The translations under genes and the position numbers were made by a program. Positions 49,401-58,838 of a stretch of DNA of 61,032 nucleotides are shown here, in pieces. The stretch spans positions 1 through 61,032 of the forward strand of contig NZ_JAAHHT010000027.1 of NCBI RefSeq assembly GCF_010672085.1. Direction: 5' to 3'. The stretch comes from Okeania sp. SIO3I5 (GTDB taxonomy: Bacteria; Cyanobacteriota; Cyanobacteriia; Cyanobacteriales; Microcoleaceae). A model generated the notes under the pieces. That model ran no database searches. It saw only the letters and a list, made by a program, of their open reading frames with translations, and was not told the origin of the DNA. Numbering within the stretch: position 1 is the first letter of the stretch; the number at the start of each line of letters is the position of its first letter.

Positions 49401-52400
49401 AATATCATCCCTATGTTCATCAAAAGTTGTCTCTTCTTCACTACCATCAACTGACCAGACTTTTACCGTATTATCTTTACTTCCTGTAGCAATCATTTTC
49501 TCATCATTACTAACACTAACATGAGTTACATCATCATTATGTTTTTCAAATCTATTAAACTCTTTTACTTCCTGAATTGCTGTACTTAATTCTGACAAAA
49601 CTTGCAGTTTAGTTCCTGGAGTTGCTGCTAAAGATAACCATTTTAATTTCTTTCCTACTTGAATAGCAGATACTAACCGATCTAATTCTGTATTTTCCTT
49701 AGAAGCAGCACTTAAACCTGACAAATAAGTGTTAACTCCGAATAACGTAGCAGCAATAGCAACTCCTCCTATTGTTAGAACCATTCCCCCTAAAGTAATA
49801 GCCGCACGACGGGCAGTATTTAATTGTTTTCGTAACGCCTCAGTTAACATTTTTTCTGTCTGTTTCCGCAGCTCTCTTTCCTTCTCCAATTCAACAGATA
49901 TCTGAGCCATTTCGGACATTTCTTTCCTGACAAAATATGCCAAATAATCGTGAACTAATTGATAATTATCTGACGGACTTGCGGGAATTCTAAACACCAA
50001 ACCAGACTTAACTAAAACAGTCAAAATTAATTCCATCCGTTCCGGTTTTTCTGTATATTCCTCTAACTCCACCCGACTTTTTAGCGGGCGAGTATTATTC
50101 TCATCTGTGAGGAAATATAAAACTACTTTTGCTAACTTTTCGTTCTCCGGTCCACAATACTTAATTACCTCTTCTAAATACCGCCCTACAAAAGCTTTTT
50201 TCGGACCCCTTTCTTGATACTCTTCTAAAGTAGTAATATTCTCATTTTGTAACTGCGACCCCACAATTTGTAATTCAATTGGTCTGACATTTTTCACATT
50301 TCCTGCTAAATCTTTAACTAATTCATCTATTAGTTCTGGAGTTAAAGTAAAAGTAGTTTGAGCTGTTATTCCTTGAATTACAGACTTAGCATTTGCGATA
50401 GAAAAATCACCAATATAATAGATATGCTTTTTACTGAGAATATCGTTATTAATCAGCTCTAAACTTACTATTCGATTGCATTCTAAAAGATAATGAATGA
50501 AATCTTCCCGCAGAGAAATAATTACATTTACAAAAGATATTTGCAGACATTTTTGGAGAAATTTATAGAACTCTTGACGGCTATTTATATCCTTATTATT
50601 AAAGAAAAATTCCTCAAATTGGTCAAAGATTAAAACTGTCGTCCGATTCTGCTTTTCTTGGGCTTTTAAAATTGCCAGCAACTCATCATTAGGAGGAGTC
50701 TTCAAAGTCTCCCTTTCTAAAGGAGATTTAGAGGGATTTTCAACGTACCCCTTTCTCAGGGAAGAGTCTTCAAAGCACCCTATTTCTGAGGGGGAAGTCT
50801 TCAAAGTCTCCCTTTCCAAGGGGGATTTAGGGGGATTTTCCATGTTCTTCAAAGACTCCCTTTCTAAAGGAGATTTAGGAGGATTTTCCATGTTCTTCAA
50901 AGACTCCCTTTCTAAAGGAGATTTAGGAGGATTTTCAACGTACCTTTTTCCAAGGGAAGAGTCTTCACAGCACCCCCTTTCTGAGGGAGAAGTGTTCAAA
51001 GTCCCCCTTTCCAAGGGGGATTTAGGGGGATTTTCAATCTTCTTCAAAGTCTCCCTTTCCAAGGGGGATTTAGGGGGATTTTCAATCTTCTTCAAAGTCT
51101 CCCTTTCCAAGGGGGATTTAGGGGGATTTTCAATGTTCTTCAAAGTCTCCCTTTCCAAGGGGGATTTAGGGGGATTTTCAATATTATTCAAAGTCTCCCT
51201 TTCCCAGGGGGATTTAGGAGGATTTTCAATGTTCTTCAAAGTCTCCCTTTCCAAGGAGGATTTAGGGGGATCGTATTCCCTATTTTCCAACTCTGAAATA
51301 GCCTTTTCTAAACTATCACCAAGGTCTTGTTTCCAATCAGTATAAACTTGCTGCAAAACTGGCAAAATATCTCTCGTATCTACAGAGTCTCCTTTCAAAA
51401 TTGGAATTAATCCAGCTTCCACTAAAGAACTTTTACCAACTCCAGAAGAGCCGTACAAAATTGTGAATCTATGATGAGAAACTTTAATCCGCTCTACTAA
51501 TTTTTCCACATCTGGCAACCTGCCAGAAGTAGCTATTTCTTGAGTTATATTTTCTGATTTTTCAATCCCTGACAAACCTAAATTTAATCGTTGTTTTCTT
51601 GGCTGTAATTTCCCGGCTCCAATAAAAGCTTTAATAGCAAATTGAGTCTCAATTTTTTGTTGCTCTAGTTTTTGATTAAATGCCGTTAAATAATCTCCTT
51701 TGTCGAAATAGCAACTTCCCAATTCTTTCAGAATCAACTGATAAAGTTCGGGGTCGTAATCAGGCTTAGTTATCTTTTTTGCATCTTCTAAAGTTGTAAT
51801 AGCTGTTTCTAATCGGTCAAGATTTTTTTGAGCTTTAGCTAAGGAAAATAAATACCAACCTTTATGATAGTGAAGCTCCCAATCTAATACTTGATTAAAT
51901 GTCTCTCCAGAATTTGATATTTCAGCAACAGCTTCTTCTAAAAAAGACAATGCTTTGTCAGCTAATTCTTGAGCTTCATGCCAAACTTTCCGATTCGATT
52001 TAACTTCTGCTAAAAATCCATAAGCTCTAGCTATCCTAAATTTTGTTTGATGACTTTGATGAATATTTAAAGCTTTTGACGCAACTTTTTCCAATTCATC
52101 CCAATCCAAAAGTCGATGATTAACTTCTGCTAAATAATTAATAAATCTACCAACTAAATCCTCTCTTTTATCAAATTCTAAACAATCTATACATTCCTCA
52201 AAATAACCTTTTGCACGTTGACAACTTTCCTGATATTCCTGGCGATTTATATCAGCATAATTTCGCCACCATAAACCCAAATAAAATAATAAATATCCTT
52301 GTTTTACCAAATTATTAGTTTGTTGCCATAGCTTCAAACTTTGCTCATAATGTTGCCGAGATTCTGCCGAATTATTTGCTAATATACCCAGAGAAAATTC

Positions 52401-53042
52401 TAGACTTGCTGATAAATCTGACGGTAATACGACACCATTTTTTAGTAATTCTTGATAAGCTGCCTTGAGTTGGATAACTGTTGCACTATCAAACCTATTA
52501 TTGTCAACAAAAATCTCCCCAGACTCCAATGTTTTCTTGTAGATATCCTCCGTAGTTAACTGAATAAAATTAACTACATCATCAGTGGAAGCTTCAAAAT
52601 CAACTGTGGCTGCCCAACTATAAAAATCTGGAGCTAAACGAATCATTTCAGCTAACACATTATCAGTCACCCAAAGCACCAATGGAAAGTGAAAATTATC
52701 GCTAAACTCTCCTCGAATTTTATTAGCACTTATCAACAGTTTATCAATTGCTTTTGCTGACTCTAAACCTGATACTATTAAAGCCTCCGGTTGTTCTTTT
52801 CCGATTTGTTTTTCAATAGTGCTATAGAGAGTAATCGCCGAAGATTCTAAGTGCAGTTGTTGAATTTTTACAGAACAGATATTCGTTAGTATTTGTATGA
52901 TTTCTTGTTGCAAATTTTGGAAATTACAACGAGCTAAAATCAGAGAAAAATTTTTACCTCCAACATTAAGAGCAAAGGCTAATTGCTCTAAAGAATTTTG
53001 ATTTTTCTCTGAAAGATTTTCTGGGTTGTTTAATTCTATCAT
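46449..53042 (-). CDS. giant STAND NTPase: N-terminal domain, TPR-like helices, NTPase, TM, WD40 propellers
   Basis: A 2197-residue protein from the ATG at 53040-53042; an upstream in-frame TTG lies next to repeat DNA and is rejected. Residues ~1-190 are a domain seen at the start of many cyanobacterial STAND/TPR proteins (ILARCNFQNL, PLVLWVTDNVLAEMIRLAPD). Helical TPR-like repeats follow at ~200-490. STAND NTPase: Walker A YGSSGVGKSS at ~530-538, Walker B VLIFDQFEEF at ~803-812, then a winged-helix-like region. A ~195-residue repeat insert lies between the Walker motifs. A basic/coiled segment precedes a transmembrane helix (~1080-1105, LGGMVLTIGGVAIAATLFG). At least 15 WD40 blades run from ~1160 to the end (FSPDGK..A..D..IKLW). 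This design fits a membrane-anchored ligand sensor with switch ATPase. The upstream neighbour is an AAA ATPase on the same strand. Confidence 0.88.
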   Translation of the reverse strand: MIELNNPENLSEKNQNSLEQLAFALNVGGKNFSLILARCNFQNLQQEIIQILTNICSVKIQQLHLESSAITLYSTIEKQIGKEQPEALIVSGLESAKAIDKLLISANKIRGEFSDNFHFPLVLWVTDNVLAEMIRLAPDFYSWAATVDFEASTDDVVNFIQLTTEDIYKKTLESGEIFVDNNRFDSATVIQLKAAYQELLKNGVVLPSDLSASLEFSLGILANNSAESRQHYEQSLKLWQQTNNLVKQGYLLFYLGLWWRNYADINRQEYQESCQRAKGYFEECIDCLEFDKREDLVGRFINYLAEVNHRLLDWDELEKVASKALNIHQSHQTKFRIARAYGFLAEVKSNRKVWHEAQELADKALSFLEEAVAEISNSGETFNQVLDWELHYHKGWYLFSLAKAQKNLDRLETAITTLEDAKKITKPDYDPELYQLILKELGSCYFDKGDYLTAFNQKLEQQKIETQFAIKAFIGAGKLQPRKQRLNLGLSGIEKSENITQEIATSGRLPDVEKLVERIKVSHHRFTILYGSSGVGKSSLVEAGLIPILKGDSVDTRDILPVLQQVYTDWKQDLGDSLEKAISELENREYDPPKSSLERETLKNIENPPKSPWERETLNNIENPPKSPLERETLKNIENPPKSPLERETLKKIENPPKSPLERETLKKIENPPKSPLERGTLNTSPSERGCCEDSSLGKRYVENPPKSPLERESLKNMENPPKSPLERESLKNMENPPKSPLERETLKTSPSEIGCFEDSSLRKGYVENPSKSPLERETLKTPPNDELLAILKAQEKQNRTTVLIFDQFEEFFFNNKDINSRQEFYKFLQKCLQISFVNVIISLREDFIHYLLECNRIVSLELINNDILSKKHIYYIGDFSIANAKSVIQGITAQTTFTLTPELIDELVKDLAGNVKNVRPIELQIVGSQLQNENITTLEEYQERGPKKAFVGRYLEEVIKYCGPENEKLAKVVLYFLTDENNTRPLKSRVELEEYTEKPERMELILTVLVKSGLVFRIPASPSDNYQLVHDYLAYFVRKEMSEMAQISVELEKERELRKQTEKMLTEALRKQLNTARRAAITLGGMVLTIGGVAIAATLFGVNTYLSGLSAASKENTELDRLVSAIQVGKKLKWLSLAATPGTKLQVLSELSTAIQEVKEFNRFEKHNDDVTHVSVSNDEKMIATGSKDNTVKVWSVDGSEEETTFDEHRDDITQVDFSSDGKMVASASKDNLAIIRWLDDSREPISLPHDDDVLDVSFSPDNQFVATGCKDGKVRIWSLKDGTEVDSFDRHNAPVAHVTFSPNAKIVASADDYDNVKLWFIDEEEKDVNIKNYTTTDIKFLDNETVILSSRGNDFKVYKVDGKLIKRYGESLADYEHNIISDDRKFIATVDDNDDDVEIKTVKQNINISTGKNTSLDSHKESISHISFSPNNKFIVSASKDDTVRLWKLDNWWKFFYHHGDGNFLAKEQKSSFDKLLNATITPVNQSAVKVEIWQNSRSLIAPIIMEEFAYNLSFSPNNKNFITSTFFDYTYAPNLSNIERGKIVSKNNIDSVKNIKISPDGKTIAAIGYDNNDKFIYLYSREGNYIRKLQHNQVEQLYFSPDSKTLASISENKIRFWSLNGKSISPFEGHNEKIQRTIISRDKQLIATISHNQIKLLNLNDKSVINLGGHYGKVEEIIFSPDSQIIASIGDDNYAKLWRRDGTDIRKLEHRDQVKSLSFSRDSKKIITLSYNENRPENSTIKLWQSDGTTMKQKDGTPMKQIDDYGINNFQLNPDGNVIVSTSNNFVKLWSLDGKLIKVIKGHYGVINDIEFSPDGKIIATASDDKTIKLWSSKDGQEIKTLRGHKYPVESIEFSSSGNIFASIDDDGDYTKDKETIIFWDKKGNRLKTIEGDRMSFQNENNTITSISYSPKCGTLIFWERDGKKLEVPEESQFCEEFSRILGYSYDRQTIAWGKREHLLRLWNLDGELIKTLKADNVWVNSVSFSPDGTKIVSGGGDKIIKIWNSKNGEQINTIEEKDEVNTVSFSPDGKNILSGSDDKTLKLWSLDGRLIHTFKDHTNVVTKAIFSPNGKIIASVSDDVILSDSKTKEIKKRIKNDKSVKSINFSSDSNILAIEHDNGKVTLHLLNGIFTKKTQLYTTNSFLGEKFSPDGKAIAVQNQSGVLLLNADLDDLLNRACNWASAYLKTTKNNLCD
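50695..51276 (-). repeat. 48-bp intergenic-type repeat expanded inside the STAND gene
   Basis: Ten copies of a 16-residue unit (ENPPKSPLERETLKKI) cover ~195 codons, two copies carrying an extra SPSERGCCEDSS-like block. The DNA is the 'ccctttccaagggggatttaggggga' type that is usually intergenic in cyanobacteria. The opposite strand is also open (50842-51345, SLSKGDLGGF repeats) and is not a gene. Confidence 0.92.
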
Positions 53043-53079
53043 TTTGTTATATTTTCCATTAATTATTAAGGTTGGCAAG

Positions 53080-53318
53080 ACACGGATTTGGCCACGGATA
53101 CACGGATGGGTGCATAGCTAAGGGGCTAGACTCGGATTCGGCCACGGATACACGGATGGGTGCATCGCTAAGGGGCTAGACTCGGATTCGGCCACGGATA
53201 CACGGATGGGTGCATCGCTAAGGGGCTAGACTCGGATTCGGCCACGAATACACGGATGGGTGCATCGCTAAGGGGCTAGACTCGGATTCGGCCACGAATA
53301 CACGGATGGGTGCATACC
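53080..53318. repeat. 60-bp tandem repeat between STAND and AAA genes
   Basis: Four units with an exact 60-bp period (gctaaggggctagactcgga ... acacggatgggtgcatc), plus a partial leading unit. The same acacggat-containing sequence follows mutS2 at 43766-43800 and 43889-43923. Confidence 0.95.
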
Positions 53319-53367
53319 TCAAACTGTGCGAAGTGCTTGTCTTCCTTATCTTCCTAATTCTTAATCC

Positions 53368-53605
53368 GTCTAATTCTTAATCCGTGTATCCGTGCCATAA
53401 TCCGTGTGAACTTTCTAATTCTTAATCCGTGTATCCGTGCCATAATCCGTGTGAGCTGCCTAACTCTTAATCCGCAGATCCGTGCCATAATCCGTGTGAG
53501 CTGCCTAACTCTTAATCCGCAGATCCGTGCCATAATCCGTGTGAGCTGCCTAACTCTTAATCCGCAGATCCGTGCCATAATCCGTGTGAGCTGCCCAATT
53601 CTGCT
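53368..53605. repeat. 45-bp tandem repeat overlapping the 3' end of the AAA gene
   Basis: About five units of 45 bp (taactcttaatccgcagatc, cgtgccataatccgtgtgag, ctgcc). Because 45 is divisible by three, it is open as an artefactual ORF (53354-53629, RQLTRIMARICGLRV repeats). The unit nearest the AAA gene supplies that gene's last codons and stop. Confidence 0.93.
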
Positions 53606-54891
53606 AGTATTGGATTCACTTGAAACCAAGATCCCTGACTATCCCGATATTCATACACCAACCTAGTACCAATCAGAATTTGATATTCCTTGTCACCCTT
53701 CACCTCTTGAGTTTGTTGTACTTGACGCAACAACTCCCACTCTTTATCATCAACCCCCAACTTCATTTGATTACTCTTATCTTGAATAACTCTTTCTAAA
53801 AATTCACGAGAAAGTGGCAGTTTCCGTTCTTTCATTATTAAACCACGCAGCAATTGTAATAATTCCCGAACATGGCCGCCACTTATTTGACAGAGGCGAT
53901 CGAGTGTTTCTGGTGCATCAAAAATTTCCGAAATTAAACCGAGTCGCACTTCAGGATCTAAGTCAGGAAATGCTCTCGCCAAAACCATCTGCCGTAAATT
54001 TTTCATTCCCAAAGCACATTCATTACCATCTCGCAGTCTCACAGGCACCATTGGCAGCACTTTCGGTTCCACTGCTAGACGACTGGTTAGTCTATTGTAA
54101 TCATTGGAAAACATTAGAGACAGAGGCATAGTATAGATAACATGACATTTGAGTTGCCGTAAATTTTCTCCTCTATCTACAAATAAGTATTCAGGTTGAG
54201 GGCGACCCCCTGGTTTAATTATATTTTCTACGCGATCGAGGTTATCGACTATTACTACTAAACCTTTTTTGCCATATCGCTTTAACTTCTCGACAGTAGG
54301 TTCAATTAGTTCTGTGTTGATAGTTTCCAGAATATTCTCTGTTTGTGGTTCCAAATAATCTCTCAATTTCTTGCGAAGTTCTAGACTCTTCTTAGTTTTA
54401 GCGGTAATTTTACCAATTCCTAAAGGCAATGCTACTTCAGCAGACAAGTCTATTTCTGTTTGTAAAAGTCTGGTTGCTCCATCAATAATTCTTTGGAAAC
54501 CTCTTAGTTGAGGTAAAGTGATTTTTTCTAAACTTTCAATACTTTCTATTACCCGTCGAGCGATCGCTAACATAATATCTCCAATATCAACGTCTCCCAT
54601 TTCTAAATCTTGAGAAGATTCAAAATAAACGACATGAAATTCTGCTTTTTCTAATGCTGCTTTTAGTCGTAATAATTCTGTGGATTTGCCACAACCAATA
54701 TGACCTGTAAATAGTTCACAAGTCGGTTCTTCTGGAGAAAAGAATGTAATATTATCTCTAAATTCTTCAATGATTTTACCCCCGCGCACTTGGGAAAAAT
54801 CTATGTAATATTTTTCGTCTTCTGGACTATCTGCTTTTAGAACCTGACTGGGGTTTGTTACTTGATAAAATTTCTGTAAATCTAGTTCCAT
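53557..54891 (-). CDS. AAA-type P-loop ATPase, partner of the STAND protein
   Basis: A 444-residue protein. MELDLQKFYQVTNPSQVL is followed by Walker A GHIGCGKST (63-71) and Walker B LVVIVDNLDR (211-220) with the acidic residue and Arg of an ORC/Cdc6- or KAP-like ATPase. There is a YTMPLSLMF sensor-like strand, and a C-terminal helical region with GGHVRELLQLLRGL typical of the AAA+ lid. No effector domain and no transmembrane segment. The last 12 residues (433-444, GSSHGLWHGSAD) and the TAA are encoded by the 45-bp repeat, so the ancestral protein probably ended near ILAELG. It precedes the STAND gene on the same strand with ~510 bp of tandem repeats between. I infer a two-gene module; function unknown (defence, stress signalling or cell-death control are possible). 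Confidence 0.8.
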   Translation of the reverse strand: MELDLQKFYQVTNPSQVLKADSPEDEKYYIDFSQVRGGKIIEEFRDNITFFSPEEPTCELFTGHIGCGKSTELLRLKAALEKAEFHVVYFESSQDLEMGDVDIGDIMLAIARRVIESIESLEKITLPQLRGFQRIIDGATRLLQTEIDLSAEVALPLGIGKITAKTKKSLELRKKLRDYLEPQTENILETINTELIEPTVEKLKRYGKKGLVVIVDNLDRVENIIKPGGRPQPEYLFVDRGENLRQLKCHVIYTMPLSLMFSNDYNRLTSRLAVEPKVLPMVPVRLRDGNECALGMKNLRQMVLARAFPDLDPEVRLGLISEIFDAPETLDRLCQISGGHVRELLQLLRGLIMKERKLPLSREFLERVIQDKSNQMKLGVDDKEWELLRQVQQTQEVKGDKEYQILIGTRLVYEYRDSQGSWFQVNPILAELGSSHGLWHGSAD

Positions 54892-54978
54892 AATATTTTT
54901 AATCTTCAGTTAAATTTAATCTAACAAGACTTACTTCAATAATTAATAATTGACAATTAATAATTAATAATTACTTCT

Positions 54979-55103
54979 TTTTCTTCTAACATAACTTTAG
55001 TTTTTGCTCCTATAACTTCTGGCAAATTACGGGGAGTTTATCAAGAGCGCCAACAAGTTAAAACTGCAAACGTGATCGCCTCTTGAAAATCTAGATCCAC
55101 TCC
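54979..55103 (-). pseudogene. relic of an anmK 3' end
   Basis: The minus strand reads GVDLDFQEAITFAVLTCWRS, then a stop and a short frame break, then NLPEVIGAKTKVMLEE. The intact AnmK has [20 protein letters not shown] ... [16 protein letters not shown]. The relic lies 2.5 kb from the intact gene, in the same orientation, between the AAA gene and the long tandem array, and has no other AnmK sequence. Confidence 0.88.
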
Positions 55104-56650
55104 ACATTACTTATTCTTTAGTTGAATAAAAAATCATGTGTATGGGCGAGTTACCCCCAGTAACATTTCTAATCTTCAGATTATCAAAGTTTTTGGCGAT
55201 TAGCAACCCCTTCGGCGGAATTTTTTAGGAGCTTCACACAATGATAAGTTTTGAGGATTTACTTGAGGCGCCTCCAATAATCATGCACAGGAAATCAATT
55301 ATTTTCTCCTATTCCCTACTGCCTACTCCCTACTTCCAATATCTCTAAAATTGGTTCAATTACCAGTAGTCATCATCAGGGCGATCGCTCTGAATCAGGT
55401 AACACTGAGAACTATCTTTTCCTTTCCACATTACTTATTTTTTGATTGAATAAAAAGTCATGTGTATGGGCGAGTTACCCCCACTAACATTTCTAATCTT
55501 CAGATTATCAGAGTTTTTGGCGATTCGCAACCCCTTCGGCGAAATTTTTTAGGAGCTTTACAGAATGAGATGATAAGTTTTTGAGGGTTTGCTTTAGACG
55601 CCTCTAATAATCATGCACAGGAAATCAATTATTTTCTCCTATTCCCTACTGCCTACTCCCTACTTCCATATCTCTGAAATTGGTTTAATAACCAGTAGTC
55701 ATAATCAGGGCGATCGCTCTGAATCTGGTAATACTCAGAACTATATCTTCCTTACAACCTTACTGACTTTTTATTCAACTAAAAAATCATGCATAGGGAC
55801 AAGTTACCCCTAATAACATTTCTAATCTTCAGATTATCAGAGTTTTTGGCGATTCGCAACCCCTTCGGCGAAATTTTTTAGGAGCTTCATAGAATGATAA
55901 GTTTTTGAGCGTTTACTTGAGACGCCTCTAATAATCATGCACAGGAAATCAATTATTTTCTCCTATTCCCTACTGCCTACTCCCTACTTCCAATATCTCT
56001 AAAATTGGTTCAATCACCATTAGTCATAATCAGGGCGATCGCTCTGAATCTGGTAATACTCAGAACTATATCTTCCTTACAACCTTACTGATTTTTTAGT
56101 TGAATAAAAAGTCATGTGTATGGGCAAGTTGCCACAACTAACATTTCTAATCTTCAGATTATCAGAGTTTTTGGCGATTCGCAACCCCTTCGGCGAAATT
56201 TTTTAGGAGCTTTACAGAATGAGATGATAAGTTTTTGAGGGTTTGCTTTAGACGCCTCTAATAATCATGCACAGGAAATCAATTATCCCTCGAAAATAAT
56301 CAATTATTTTCTCCTATTCCCTACTGCCTACTCCCTACTTCCATATCTCTGAAATTGGTTTAATAACCAGTAGTCATAATCAGGGCGATCGCTCTGAATC
56401 TGGTAATACTCAGAACTATATCTTCCTTACAACCTTACTGATTTTTTAGTTGAATAAAAAGTCATGTGTAGGGACAAGTTGCCACAACTAACATTTCTAA
56501 TCTTCAGATTATCAGAGTTTTTGGCGATTCGCAACCCCTTCGGCGAAATTTTTTAGGAGCTTTACAGAATGAGATGATAAGTTTTTGAGCGTTTACTTGA
56601 GACACCTCTAATAATCATGCACAGGAAATCAATTATTTTCTCCTATTCCC
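55104..56650. repeat. ~325-bp tandem array, five units
   Basis: Five units, marked by 'ttgaataaaaa(g/a)tcatg' near 55124, 55445, 55778, 56100 and 56448 (spacing ~321-349 bp). Each carries 'ggcgattcgcaaccccttcggcgaaatttttt', 'aggagctt(c/t)a', 'cctaataatcatgcacagg', 'tattccctactgcctac' and 'cagggcgatcgctctgaat'. Two truncated relatives are at 44040-44450. The unit closest to the relic retains a 35-codon mini-ORF (55241-55348, MISFEDLLEAPPIIMHRKS...) after AGGAG; in the other units it is broken. Confidence 0.92.
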
Positions 56651-56663
56651 TACTGCCTACTGC

Positions 56664-57179
56664 CTACTCCCTGTTTGTCAATTCTGCTTCTGGCAACCAT
56701 AATAAATCTGTTACTCCAAAATCTTTACCACATTGACTAATTAAAGTAGTAAGTTGACCGCGATGATGAGTTTGATGATTGAAAAAGTGGAGAAGTAAAT
56801 GCCACAATGGAAAGTTACATTCTCCTTTCTGAGACTTACTTGTAAAAGTCAAAGATTCTGCTAACTTTTCTTCTGTTAATGAATCTATATAGGTCTGAAT
56901 TTCTCGGTCAATTTTTTGACGCTCTTGCCACAATAAATTAAATTCAGCAATTAATTCTTGTCTTAATGATTCGATCTCAAAAGTATAATTTTGAAAGCGA
57001 CTTAACCAGAGTTTATCTGCTAATAAAATATGGTTAAGTGTACCCTGAATGGAATTAAAAAATGCTCCTTTATCTTCCCGACGTACTGAATCCGGTATTG
57101 ATTCACAAACTAGATAGATTTTTTCGTTCATCCAATAATTATATTGGGATAATCTTTGAAAATAATCGGTTTTATTCAT
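56664..57179 (-). CDS. DinB family protein
   Basis: A 171-residue four-helix-bundle protein of the DinB/YfiT group. FQRLSQYNYWMNEKIY opens helix 1. The three candidate metal ligands are the His in TLNHILLADKLW and the two His in FNHQTHHRGQLT, the diagnostic pattern for the metal-dependent thiol-transferase-like fold. Activity is unknown; relatives are often stress-induced and may act on bacillithiol- or mycothiol-type substrates, which is uncertain for a cyanobacterium. ATG at 57177-57179. Monocistronic, with repeats on both sides. Confidence 0.9.
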   Translation of the reverse strand: MNKTDYFQRLSQYNYWMNEKIYLVCESIPDSVRREDKGAFFNSIQGTLNHILLADKLWLSRFQNYTFEIESLRQELIAEFNLLWQERQKIDREIQTYIDSLTEEKLAESLTFTSKSQKGECNFPLWHLLLHFFNHQTHHRGQLTTLISQCGKDFGVTDLLWLPEAELTNRE

Positions 57180-57557
<378 letters not shown>

Positions 57558-58838
57558 CTACTCCCTATTCCTTGTAATTGGTTGATGAATTTCTCCTAAC
57601 ATGACTTTGGCTTTTGCTCCTGTAACTTCTGGCAAATTACTCTTAATTTCTAAGGAACGCCAATAAGCTAAAACTGCCATGGCGATCGCTTCTTTAAAAT
57701 CTACATCTACTCCCACTTCAGCAGTGGTTATTACTGGTATTGGTGCTAATAATTTTTCTATCCTTTCTTTTAAATATAAATTATGGCTACCACCGCCACA
57801 TAATAATATTTGGTCTGGCAAACTTGGTAAGAAATTTCTATAGCTATGGTTGATTGAAGCTGCTGTTAATTCTGTGAGGGTTGCCAGTATATCGGCAGAA
57901 CTTAAATTATATTTTTCTGCATCATTAAGACAGTTAAATAAATAGTCTTTCCCAAATAATTCTCTACCTGTAGATTTTGGAGGTTTCTGTTGGAAAAAGT
58001 CTTGTTTTAACCATGTTTCTACTAATTCTTGGCATGGTCTCCCACTTGCTGCCCATTCTCCATTTTTATCGTAAGTTTTACTTCCTTGGGAAAAATGTTT
58101 TACTGCTAAATCTAATAATGTATTACTAGGTCCTGTATCCCAACCTAAAACTTCTTGAGAAGGAGCTAAAGTTGTTACTAATTCCTCTTGTTTTTGACTT
58201 TTGACTTTTGACTTTTGAATTTTTAGAGGAGTTAAAGTTGTGACTAATTCCTCTTGAATTTTGAATTTTGAATTTTGAATTTTGAATTCTTCTTGTTTTT
58301 GACTTTTTAGATAAGTTACATTACCAATTCCACCCAAATTTTGTATACAGCGAGTATATTCTGGGTGGCTCAGTAAATGAAGATCGACACAAGGAACTAA
58401 AGGGGCACCTTGACCCCCTGCAGCAAGATCGGCAGCTCGAAAATTACTAATAGTCGGAATTCCTGTTAAATTAGCAATTACTTCACCACGGCCTAACTGT
58501 AGACTATAGCCTAATTGTTGAGATGGTGGACGATGGTAAACAGTTTGACCATGGGAACCAATTAGTTCTGCTTTCTTAGCATATTTTTGGTTAATTGTCA
58601 ATGCTGCCGTAGCGAATTCTTGGGCAATAGTATCATTAAGTTCAGCCAACTCAGCCATTGAGAGAGATGCACCAGAACAAACATCAAGAATTAGGGAGGG
58701 CAAATTCTCTGGGTAAGGATAAGTAGCTGCTGCCAGTAGTTCTACTGTTAAATTTGTTTGACCACCAGTCACATCAACCAAAGCTGCATCTATACCATCC
58801 ACCGAAGTGCCACTAATTAAACCAATAACTTTGGTCAT
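57558..58838 (-). CDS. anmK: anhydro-N-acetylmuramic acid kinase with in-frame repeat insertion
   Basis: A 426-residue protein (family usually ~370-385). [17 protein letters not shown] at the N-terminus, [55 protein letters not shown] and [12 protein letters not shown] are all intact, so the hexokinase/actin-type fold and ATP site are present. It phosphorylates and opens 1,6-anhydro-MurNAc in peptidoglycan recycling. Residues ~177-227 are an insert of [18 protein letters not shown]-type repeats between the phosphate-binding GGIGNV strand and GWDTGPSN. Its ATG overlaps the PP2C stop (ATGA), so the two are translationally coupled. A relic of its 3' end lies at 54979-55103. Confidence 0.93.
   Translation of the reverse strand: MTKVIGLISGTSVDGIDAALVDVTGGQTNLTVELLAAATYPYPENLPSLILDVCSGASLSMAELAELNDTIAQEFATAALTINQKYAKKAELIGSHGQTVYHRPPSQQLGYSLQLGRGEVIANLTGIPTISNFRAADLAAGGQGAPLVPCVDLHLLSHPEYTRCIQNLGGIGNVTYLKSQKQEEFKIQNSKFKIQEELVTTLTPLKIQKSKVKSQKQEELVTTLAPSQEVLGWDTGPSNTLLDLAVKHFSQGSKTYDKNGEWAASGRPCQELVETWLKQDFFQQKPPKSTGRELFGKDYLFNCLNDAEKYNLSSADILATLTELTAASINHSYRNFLPSLPDQILLCGGGSHNLYLKERIEKLLAPIPVITTAEVGVDVDFKEAIAMAVLAYWRSLEIKSNLPEVTGAKAKVMLGEIHQPITRNRE
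58160..58310 (-). repeat. intergenic-type repeats inside anmK
   Basis: aaagtcaaaagtcaaa and aattcaaaattcaaa runs encode KSKVKSQK and [13 protein letters not shown] duplicated EELVTTL(T/A)P block brackets the inner run, indicating a duplication of host sequence around the insert. The aattcaaa run is intergenic at 21118-21141. Confidence 0.88.

Noticed and set aside
50842-51345. Plus-strand 167-codon frame (SLSKGDLGGF repeats)
   Set aside because: Antisense of the 48-bp repeat inside the STAND gene.
53043-53078. Extended STAND start at TTG 53078
   Set aside because: It begins at the edge of the acacggat repeat DNA and lacks a ribosome binding site; the ATG at 53042 is preferred.
53354-53666. 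Frames of 86-91 codons on both strands made of 15-residue repeats
   Set aside because: Direct translation of the 45-bp tandem repeat; no start context and no non-repeat sequence.
44040-56650. CRISPR array
   Set aside because: The repeated units are 200-350 bp with no short repeat-unique spacer pattern, and no cas genes are in the window.
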